A DNA stretch of 5,493 nt from Ignavibacteriaceae bacterium (GTDB lineage: Bacteria > Bacteroidota > Ignavibacteria > Ignavibacteriales > Ignavibacteriaceae). Below are positions 1-5,493 of this stretch, in pieces. Every line of letters starts with the position of its first letter. Within the stretch, counting starts at the first letter, position 1. A program made the position numbers and the translations under genes. The stretch spans positions 1 to 5,493 of the forward strand of contig JAIOIM010000174.1 in assembly GCA_019912505.1 (NCBI GenBank), in the 5' to 3' direction. Below the pieces are notes generated by a model that was given only the letters and a program-made list of their open reading frames with translations, did no database searches and was not told the DNA's origin.

Positions 1-6
1 TTATTT

Positions 7-11
7 AGAGG
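7..11 (+). promoter_or_regulatory. Ribosome binding site of the Crp/Fnr gene
   Basis: AGAGG lies six bases before the ATG at 18. Another ATG at 13 is in a different frame, sits too close to this box and soon reaches a stop, so the box supports the start at 18. Confidence 0.65.
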
Positions 12-17
12 AATGGT

Positions 18-704
18 ATGCAAGATAACACAAATGATTTTCTTAAGTATGTCCCGATTTTTTCTGAATTGGATGATTCCACTTTAGAACAAATTTCAAA
101 ACTCGGCACAAAACGAACTTATAGAAAAGAGTCGGTAATTCTTTTTGAACACGAAACCGGTTCTGCCCTATTTGTTATCATCAGCGGAAAAGTAAAAGTT
201 TCGCGCGTTAGCGATGATGGGAAAGAGGTCATCCTTACTATTCTCGGTGATTCTGATTTTTTTGGCGAAATGGCAATTCTCGATGGACTAACAAGGTCTG
301 CAAATGTTACTGCAATGGAAGACGCTGAATTATTTATTATTCAGCGTAAAGATTTTTTAGACCTGCTTCGGTTGCACCCCGAGGTTTCAATTGCACTTCT
401 CCAAGAACTAACACAGCGTTTGCGTGCTGCAGATATGAAAATAAAATCATTATCGCTCAAAGATGCCGAAGGCAAGGTTGCAACGGTTATCCTTCAGCTT
501 GCAGATGATATTGGAAAAATAAAACAGGGCACAGTTGAAATTGAAAAACTCCCGTTTCAGCACGACCTTGCAAATATGGCAGGCACCTCCCGCGAAACAA
601 TTTCGCGTACATTACACTCTTTTGCCAAAAAGGGTTTAGTAGAACTAGACGGCTCTAAATTGCGAATTCTGAATTACGAAAAATTCAAAGAACAATACAG
701 CTAA
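18..704 (+). CDS. Crp/Fnr-family transcriptional regulator
   Basis: This 228-residue cytoplasmic DNA-binding regulator has the usual length and layout of the Crp/Fnr family. Residues about 10-125 form the cyclic-nucleotide-binding-type beta barrel, with a phosphate-binding cassette at 82-98 (FGEMAILDG, then R93-S94) that keeps the Gly-Glu and Arg-Ser positions of E. coli CRP. A long dimerisation helix follows at about 120-145. The winged helix-turn-helix spans about 172-220; its recognition helix reads SRETISR (191-197), matching CRP's SRETVGR, including the Arg, Glu and Arg that contact DNA. There is no cysteine anywhere, so an FNR-type iron-sulfur cluster is excluded. The CRP residues T127/S128, which touch adenine, align with A138/D139, so the ligand may not be cAMP, or there may be none. 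The start is supported by an AGAGG box six bases upstream. The PHP gene follows after 28 nt. Target genes cannot be read from this window. Confidence 0.95.
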   Translation: MQDNTNDFLKYVPIFSELDDSTLEQISKLGTKRTYRKESVILFEHETGSALFVIISGKVKVSRVSDDGKEVILTILGDSDFFGEMAILDGLTRSANVTAMEDAELFIIQRKDFLDLLRLHPEVSIALLQELTQRLRAADMKIKSLSLKDAEGKVATVILQLADDIGKIKQGTVEIEKLPFQHDLANMAGTSRETISRTLHSFAKKGLVELDGSKLRILNYEKFKEQYS

Positions 705-732
705 TTTTTTTTTATTTAATTCGATTTGTTTT

Positions 733-1563
733 ATGAGCGGGACAGTTGATCTACATATGCACACCTCACATTCGGATGGGTTTTTTTCTCCGGTGGAAAT
801 TGTCCGGCTTGCAAAAGAAAAGGGTCTCGATACAATCAGCATAACAGACCATGACAGCCTGAATGGTTTTAAAGATGCCTTTGAGGAGGGGGAAAAAATA
901 GGCGTCGAAGTTATTCCCGGTTTAGAAATAAGTTCGGACCTGGGTGACCGCGAGGTACATATACTTGCTTATTTTATGGAGCCCGACAATGAAGAACTTG
1001 AAAGGTATTTACAATTTTTTCGGGAAGAGCGGTATAAACGAGCCGTAAGAATTGTAAAGAAATTAAAAAACCTCGGTTTCGATATTTCAATTGATGATAT
1101 AATGGCAGTAGCAAAAACCTCCGCCGTTGGGCGTCCGCATATAGCACAAGCGATGTTACAAAAGGGATTAATAAATTCTTATTACGAGGCTTTTAACAAA
1201 TACATTGGCAACGGCTGTCCCGCCCATGAAAAAAAAGTTCATCTTTCACCTCAAAGCGCTTTTAAAATTATAAACGATGTCGGCGGTTTATCTTTTATTG
1301 CTCACCCCGGTTACATGCCGGAGGTATTAATTAAAGAGTTAATTGAAGAAGGCGTTGATGGAATTGAAGTAATTCATCCTTCCCACTCCCCACAGCAGGT
1401 AAAGTATTACCGTGGCATTGCAAGCGAATTTTTTCTTCTCCAAAGCGGCGGGTCAGATTTTCATGGCGGAAAGCGTGAAGATGAAAAAAATTTTGGTAAA
1501 TTTACCGTTGAGATTTCGGAGGTTGACGCAATGCGCCGCCGACTTTTAAAAAATTCTGATTAA
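733..1563 (+). CDS. PHP-domain metal-dependent phosphoesterase (YciV/TrpH, RNase AM type)
   Basis: This 276-residue cytoplasmic enzyme has a complete set of PHP metal ligands: H8 and H10 (DLHMHT), D15, D39-H40-D41 (TDHD), E65 (GLEIS), H76, H136 (GRPH), H191 (AHPG), and D242 with H244 (SDFHG). The GRPHIAQ segment and the HPSHSP stretch at 215-220 fit the YciV/TrpH family rather than histidinol phosphatase or a polymerase PHP domain. Known members are the Chromobacterium 3',5'-nucleoside bisphosphate phosphatase, which acts on pAp-like substrates, and E. coli RNase AM (YciV), a 5'-to-3' exonuclease that trims RNA 5' ends. Sequence alone cannot choose between these activities. The ATG is fixed because the first metal motif starts at residue 6. 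No Shine-Dalgarno box precedes it, only a T-rich 28-nt spacer. ribH follows after 12 nt, suggesting co-transcription. Confidence 0.93.
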   Translation: MSGTVDLHMHTSHSDGFFSPVEIVRLAKEKGLDTISITDHDSLNGFKDAFEEGEKIGVEVIPGLEISSDLGDREVHILAYFMEPDNEELERYLQFFREERYKRAVRIVKKLKNLGFDISIDDIMAVAKTSAVGRPHIAQAMLQKGLINSYYEAFNKYIGNGCPAHEKKVHLSPQSAFKIINDVGGLSFIAHPGYMPEVLIKELIEEGVDGIEVIHPSHSPQQVKYYRGIASEFFLLQSGGSDFHGGKREDEKNFGKFTVEISEVDAMRRRLLKNSD

Positions 1564-1564
1564 T

Positions 1565-1569
1565 AAGGA
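1565..1569 (+). promoter_or_regulatory. Ribosome binding site of ribH
   Basis: AAGGA overlaps the region just after the PHP stop codon (TAA at 1561-1563) and sits six bases before the ribH ATG. It is the clearest Shine-Dalgarno match in the window and fits translation from a transcript shared with the PHP gene. Confidence 0.7.
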
Positions 1570-1575
1570 TCATAA

Positions 1576-2037
1576 ATGAATACTATTGAAGGTAATCTCT
1601 CGGCAAAAGATTTAAAGTTTGCTCTAATATTATCCCGGTTTAATGAATTTATCGGAGAGAAACTTCTTACCGGAGCAGTTGACTGCCTCCTTAGACACGG
1701 CTGTAATGAGGAGGATATTGATATAATAAAAGTACCCGGCGCCTTTGAAATACCTCTTGCAGCGGACAAAGCAGCAAACACAAAAAAATATGATGCTGTT
1801 GTAACTCTCGGCGCAGTTATTCGCGGTGCTACTCCCCACTTTGATTTTGTTGCAAGCAATGCGGCTTCGGGCATAGCACAGGTTTCATTAAAACATTCCA
1901 TTCCGATTACACTTGGAATTTTAACAACCGACACAATTGAACAAGCAATTGAACGTGCCGGAACAAAAGCCGGAAACAAAGGCTGGGATGCTGCACTTAC
2001 TGCAATTGAAATGGCTAATTTGTTAAAACAGTTTTAA
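1576..2037 (+). CDS. ribH: 6,7-dimethyl-8-ribityllumazine synthase
   Basis: RibH condenses 5-amino-6-ribitylamino-uracil with 3,4-dihydroxy-2-butanone 4-phosphate to give lumazine, the penultimate step of riboflavin synthesis, in a pentameric or icosahedral cytoplasmic assembly. The 153-residue length is typical. Active-site motifs are all present and fall at Bacillus subtilis-like positions: SRFN (20-23, with the substrate-stacking F22), VPGAFEIP (53-60), GAVIRGATPHFD (79-90, with catalytic H88), LTTDT (116-120), and R127 and K135 in the RAGTKAGNKG segment. An AAGGA box at 1565-1569, six bases before the ATG, supports the start. It lies 12 nt behind the PHP gene. No other riboflavin gene is in the window, so ribH is here apart from the usual rib cluster, at least on the visible side. 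It shows no damage or odd residue. Confidence 0.97.
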   Translation: MNTIEGNLSAKDLKFALILSRFNEFIGEKLLTGAVDCLLRHGCNEEDIDIIKVPGAFEIPLAADKAANTKKYDAVVTLGAVIRGATPHFDFVASNAASGIAQVSLKHSIPITLGILTTDTIEQAIERAGTKAGNKGWDAALTAIEMANLLKQF

Positions 2038-2181
2038 CTCTTGCCCAGAGGAGGGAATAATTTTCTGCTTTTCTATACCGGAAAAAATTATAAATTAGTG
2101 CGTCAAATTAATCTGCCTAAAACACGAGGTGTAAATAATATTTTTTTACTCTTAAAAAATTTCCAAACTATAGGGAATGCT
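2038..2181. other. 144-nt intergenic spacer, possible promoter region
   Basis: This is the only sizeable gap between genes in the window and therefore the likeliest place for a promoter of the propeller and ABC-F genes. It is AT-rich. TATAAA at 2089-2094 resembles a -10 element, but no good -35 lies 16-18 bases upstream. No TAnnTTTG element of the Bacteroidota type is seen. An imperfect AT-rich inverted repeat, GTAAA...TTTAC, spans 2131-2149. There is no convincing hairpin terminator after ribH, so read-through is possible. Confidence 0.4.
2172..2176 (+). promoter_or_regulatory. Ribosome binding site deciding the start of the propeller gene
   Basis: AGGGA lies five bases before the ATG at 2182. 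Together with the signal peptide encoded directly after that ATG, it argues for this start over the upstream TTG at 2041 in the same frame. A nearby ATG at 2177 is out of frame. Confidence 0.55.
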
Positions 2182-4419
2182 ATGCGTTTTCGAATTGCTC
2201 TATTATTTACACTTTTACTTTCCACACTGATTCCGGCTCAAGAAGCAGGTAACTGGAAAGTATATTCGGACATGAAAAATACTTACGATGCGGTAGAGGG
2301 TGCCTCCGGCATCTGGGCTGCCTCCAGCGGCGGTGCTTTTTTTTATTCTCCCGCAGCAAACAATTACAAAACTCTAAATAAATCCGATGGACTCAGCGGT
2401 TCCTTATTAACAGCATCTGTTATAGATAAAAACGGGAATATTTGGTTCGGCAGCCAAAATGGAATGATAGATGTTTACAATCCGGTAACGAACAAAGTAA
2501 ATACTATATTCGATATTTTTAACTCCGACAGAACTCAAAAACAAATAAACGAATTAAAAGTAAAAGGCGACACGATTATCGTTTCAACTGATTTTGGAAT
2601 TTCATTAATCGATGCACACAGCTTTTTATTTTTTGATACATTTTTTAAACTCGGTTCGTTTCAATCGTTTAGCAGAGTAAAAAGCAGCGTAATGTTTAAT
2701 CTTTTTTACGCCGCTACGGATAACGGTCTTGCCGTTCAAAAACCCGGAACCACCAATCTTTCTGCGCCGGAGTCGTGGAATGTTTTTTCAACCGCAGACG
2801 GGCTGCCTTCTAAAAATGTGTTGAAAATAATCGAATATAAAAACGAGGTAATAGTTGCAACCGATAAAGGGTTTGCAAAATTTAATAACTCCATACTATC
2901 TCCTTTTTTACCTGAGCTAACAGGCAAAAGTATTTCGGATATTTTACCTGTCGGCGATTCATTATTCATTCTTAATGGCGATACTATAAAGGTGTTTGTA
3001 AATAATTTATTGTCAGTAAAAACTTTTCTTAATACATCTGTAAAAAAACTCTTATATGGTTCCGGCGGTTTGATGGGCGTAACAAGCAAAGGAATTTTAA
3101 TGATTGAAACTGGCGCCCTTCTTTTCCCGAATGGGCCTGCGGCAAATCAATTTCCTTCTATTGCAGTTGACCCGGCAGGTAATTTTTGGAGCGCAAGCGG
3201 CAAGGATGGACGTGGCGTAGGTTTTTATAAATACGATGGTAATAAGTGGACGACTTATAATTCAGGCAATTCCTCTTTTACTCTGAATGATTTTTATAAA
3301 ATTTATGCCGCGCCAGATAACACTGTTTATGCCGGTACCTGGGGCGCTGGTTTTGTCTCAATTAAGGATGACTCAATAAAAGTTTATAATTATCTAAATA
3401 CGGATATGGAAGGATTGTACGGCAGTCCTCAGTTTCTTGTAATAACAGGTTTCGGCATGGATAGTAAAAACAATACCTGGATACTGAATTACGCCAGCAA
3501 TAACCATAAAAATTTAAGCATGATTACCCCCGATAGCAGTTGGTATCATTTTGTTCATCCAACAACGCCTGCTCCTTTAGTAACAGATCAATATTTAAAT
3601 TTGGTTTTAGATCAGTACGACACAAAGTGGTTTAACGGTATTACAACCGGGCGCACGGGACTTTATTATTTTAATGAAAATAAAACATACGATAATACAG
3701 AGGATGATAAATACGGTTTTATAAATGAAGGAAGCGGTCTCCTCTCAAATTCGATTTCTTCTGTTGTTGTGGATAAGCGGGGCGATGTTTGGGTCGGCAG
3801 CAATTCAGGCGTAAATATTATTACAAATACCGGTACAATTTTATCATCATCAACTCAAAATCCGCCCATTCGTATAAGTTCGGTATTCAGCCTTCGCCAG
3901 CAGGCAATTACTTGTATTGCGGTTGACCCTTTGAACAGGAAGTGGATTGGAACCAACCAGGGCTTGCTGCTTGTAAGCGTTGACGGCACTCAAATTAATG
4001 AAACATATACATCAAGCAATAGTCCCCTTCCGGCAGATAAAATAGTAAGTCTTGCTGTTGATGAAACGTCAGGCAAAATTTTTGTGGGCACAGATGAAGG
4101 ACTTGCGGTATTTGAAACCAACGCACAAAAACCTGTTACTGCATTTACTGAACTATTTATATTTCCTAATCCCTATAAACTTAACAACAACTCCGGAGAG
4201 CTAACTATAGATGGTTTAGTAAAAGAATCGGATATAAAGGTGCTTACTATAAATGGAAAACTAATAAAAGAGTTTTCTTCTCCCGGAGGGCGCGTAGCCT
4301 ACTGGGACGGTCGGGATGAATTGGGAAAATTAGTATCGAGCGGAATTTATTTAATTGTTGCTTTCGATAAAGAAGGAAATAACATCACAACATCTAAGGT
4401 AGCAGTACTTAGGCAATAA
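2182..4419 (+). CDS. Secreted beta-propeller protein with T9SS-type C-terminal domain, PorZ-like
   Basis: This 745-residue exported protein begins with a signal peptide: MRFR, a hydrophobic stretch at 5-18, and probable cleavage after A19 (PAQ). The start at 2182 is preferred because it places this peptide at the N-terminus and has an AGGGA box upstream; the frame is open for 47 more codons back to a TTG at 2041. The body holds repeated propeller-blade motifs (D..G..W.G...G type) at about 81-95, 176-184, 223-232, 329-339, 377-393, 426-436, 476-488, 530-547, 581-598 and 626-644, enough for two propellers. Residues about 658-745 form a T9SS type A-like domain: FPNPY (661-665), TIDGL, YWDGRD (707-712), SGIYLI (720-725) and a final KVAVLRQ. 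Signal peptide, two propellers and C-terminal domain is the architecture of PorZ, an essential surface component of the Porphyromonas T9SS that keeps its C-terminal domain. It could instead be a generic T9SS cargo with propeller repeats. The ABC-F gene follows after 21 nt. Confidence 0.8.
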   Translation: MRFRIALLFTLLLSTLIPAQEAGNWKVYSDMKNTYDAVEGASGIWAASSGGAFFYSPAANNYKTLNKSDGLSGSLLTASVIDKNGNIWFGSQNGMIDVYNPVTNKVNTIFDIFNSDRTQKQINELKVKGDTIIVSTDFGISLIDAHSFLFFDTFFKLGSFQSFSRVKSSVMFNLFYAATDNGLAVQKPGTTNLSAPESWNVFSTADGLPSKNVLKIIEYKNEVIVATDKGFAKFNNSILSPFLPELTGKSISDILPVGDSLFILNGDTIKVFVNNLLSVKTFLNTSVKKLLYGSGGLMGVTSKGILMIETGALLFPNGPAANQFPSIAVDPAGNFWSASGKDGRGVGFYKYDGNKWTTYNSGNSSFTLNDFYKIYAAPDNTVYAGTWGAGFVSIKDDSIKVYNYLNTDMEGLYGSPQFLVITGFGMDSKNNTWILNYASNNHKNLSMITPDSSWYHFVHPTTPAPLVTDQYLNLVLDQYDTKWFNGITTGRTGLYYFNENKTYDNTEDDKYGFINEGSGLLSNSISSVVVDKRGDVWVGSNSGVNIITNTGTILSSSTQNPPIRISSVFSLRQQAITCIAVDPLNRKWIGTNQGLLLVSVDGTQINETYTSSNSPLPADKIVSLAVDETSGKIFVGTDEGLAVFETNAQKPVTAFTELFIFPNPYKLNNNSGELTIDGLVKESDIKVLTINGKLIKEFSSPGGRVAYWDGRDELGKLVSSGIYLIVAFDKEGNNITTSKVAVLRQ

Positions 4420-4440
4420 TTTAATAAATAGAAATTTTAA

Positions 4441-5493
4441 ATGGTCGATCTTTCAAATATTTCCCTCCAATTCGGGGGGAAATTTCTTTTTAACGGTGTT
4501 AATTATAAAATAAATGCGGGCGATAAAATTTCGCTCGTCGGCGCCAACGGCACAGGCAAATCATCTTTACTAAAAATTATAACTGGCGAACTGCAACCGG
4601 AAGCAGGTAAAGTTTTAAAACAAAAAAATGTGCAAACCGGTTATCTTCCGCAGGACCACGTTACACACACCGGCAAAACATTAATCGATGAAGCATCTTC
4701 GGCGCTTACCGATATTATAAATCTTCAACAAAAAGAGACTGAAATAACCGAGCATCTCGAATCGGCATCTTTAACCGATGATGAGCGGGAAGATCTTGTA
4801 AACCATCTAGGCGATGTTCATCATCGGCTTGAAGAGTTAGACAGTTACAGCGCGGAAGCTCGCGTAAAAAAGATTTTACTTGGTTTGGGTTTTGCTCAGG
4901 ATGAGTTTGAAAAACTTACAGATGAATTTTCGGGCGGCTGGCAAATGAGAATTGCTCTTGCAAAAATTCTTATCTCGCAAAACGATTTGCTATTAATGGA
5001 TGAGCCGACAAATCATCTTGATATCGATTCGCTTGAATGGCTTATAGATTATTTAAAAGGTTTCAGAGGCGCGCTGCTTATAGTATCGCACGATAAAAGA
5101 TTTGTAAACCAGGTAACAAATAGAACGCTTGAAATATTTTCCGGAAAAATCAGCTCGTTTAGGGGGAATTATGATGCGTATATTTTATTCAAAGAAGAAC
5201 GGGATGTTCTGCTCGAACACCAGTACGAACTTCAACAAAAAAAAATAAAAGAAACACAGGACTTTATTGAACGGTTCAGGTACAAAGCCTCAAAAGCAAA
5301 ACAGGTTCAAAGTCGTGTTAAACAGCTTGAAAAAGTTGAACTTGTTGAACTGCCTGAAGGAAGCGCAAGTATCAATATTCGTTTTCCGGTACCGCCCCCA
5401 AGCGGCAGAACAAATATTGAATTAAAAAGTATAAAAAAAGCCTACGGCAGTAATATAGTTTTTGATGGAATTGATTTTCAGGTTGAGCGGGGG
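4441..5493 (+). CDS. ABC-F family ATPase, N-terminal part (cut by window end)
   Basis: The first 351 residues of an ABC-F protein are present and open to the last base. These soluble twin-ATPase proteins have no membrane domain and act at the ribosomal E site, helping translation or conferring antibiotic resistance. The first nucleotide-binding domain is complete: Walker A GANGTGKS (34-41), Q-loop near LPQD (69-72), signature FSGGW (163-167), Walker B LLLMDEPTNHLD (183-194) and the H-loop SHD (217-219). A charged helical linker follows at about 243-310, with an RFRYKASKAKQVQSR segment (278-292) typical of the P-site tRNA interaction region. The second domain begins at about residue 325 and stops before its Walker A. 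The segment between Q-loop and signature is of moderate length, more like YdiF/Uup/YheS relatives than EttA with its long arm, but the subfamily is not assigned. The ATG has only an A-rich leader without a Shine-Dalgarno box. Confidence 0.95.
   Translation, partial: MVDLSNISLQFGGKFLFNGVNYKINAGDKISLVGANGTGKSSLLKIITGELQPEAGKVLKQKNVQTGYLPQDHVTHTGKTLIDEASSALTDIINLQQKETEITEHLESASLTDDEREDLVNHLGDVHHRLEELDSYSAEARVKKILLGLGFAQDEFEKLTDEFSGGWQMRIALAKILISQNDLLLMDEPTNHLDIDSLEWLIDYLKGFRGALLIVSHDKRFVNQVTNRTLEIFSGKISSFRGNYDAYILFKEERDVLLEHQYELQQKKIKETQDFIERFRYKASKAKQVQSRVKQLEKVELVELPEGSASINIRFPVPPPSGRTNIELKSIKKAYGSNIVFDGIDFQVERG

Noticed and set aside
663..713. Possible intrinsic terminator before the nine-T run
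   Set aside because: The T run is suggestive, but the only stem available upstream is a five-base GAATT/AATTC pairing without GC content, and it lies within the coding region well away from the T run.
721..728. Bacteroidota-like -7 element (TCGATTTG, one mismatch to TAnnTTTG)
   Set aside because: It lacks the key A and an upstream TTG at the expected distance, and would place transcription start almost on the ATG.
645..842. Reverse-strand open frame of 65 codons across the regulator/PHP junction
   Set aside because: It overlaps both the end of the regulator and the metal-binding start of the PHP gene, and has no motif or upstream box.
1560..1979. Reverse-strand open frame of 139 codons opposite ribH
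   Set aside because: It lies wholly antisense to a clear ribH, has no recognisable motif and no ribosome binding site, and its low-complexity Ser/Ala/Pro make-up is that of a shadow frame.
2736..3089. Reverse-strand open frame of 117 codons inside the propeller gene
   Set aside because: It is antisense to an intact coding region with propeller motifs continuing on both sides, and shows no domain or start signal of its own.
5237..5245. Run of nine A as a slippage or frameshift site in the ABC-F gene
   Set aside because: The frame reads through cleanly as Gln-Lys-Lys-Ile in the charged linker, with no stop or second frame continuing, so it is simply AT-rich codon use.

Overview
The window holds five protein-coding genes, all on the + strand and tightly packed. 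Four are complete and the last is cut by the right edge. The DNA is AT-rich with many A and T runs. The fourth gene encodes a secreted beta-propeller protein ending in a type IX secretion (T9SS) style C-terminal domain. Together these point to the Bacteroidota/Ignavibacteriota/Chlorobiota group, most likely an Ignavibacteria-like lineage. That placement is inferred from protein style, not from a marker gene.

Layout from left to right: (1) a Crp/Fnr-family transcription regulator (18-704); (2) a PHP-domain metal-dependent phosphoesterase of the YciV/TrpH (RNase AM, 3',5'-nucleoside bisphosphate phosphatase) type (733-1563); (3) ribH, lumazine synthase, with an intact active site (1576-2037); (4) a 144-nt spacer, then a signal-peptide-bearing protein with two-component-regulator-type propeller repeats and a T9SS-like C-terminal domain, resembling PorZ (2182-4419); (5) the first 351 codons of an ABC-F ATPase (4441-end). 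Spacers are 28, 12, 144 and 21 nt. Genes 1-3 could therefore form one transcript, and genes 4-5 a second one starting in the 144-nt spacer, although no convincing promoter or terminator is visible there.

The genes do not form an obvious single pathway. They cover regulation, nucleotide/RNA end processing, riboflavin synthesis, cell-surface secretion and ribosome-associated ATPase activity, which looks like ordinary chromosomal housekeeping. The points most worth attention are the PorZ-like protein and its start site, and a Crp-like regulator that keeps the CRP DNA-reading residues while losing the adenine-contacting ones. I saw no tRNA, rRNA, CRISPR array, insertion sequence or other mobile element, and I do not see a novel multi-gene system here.
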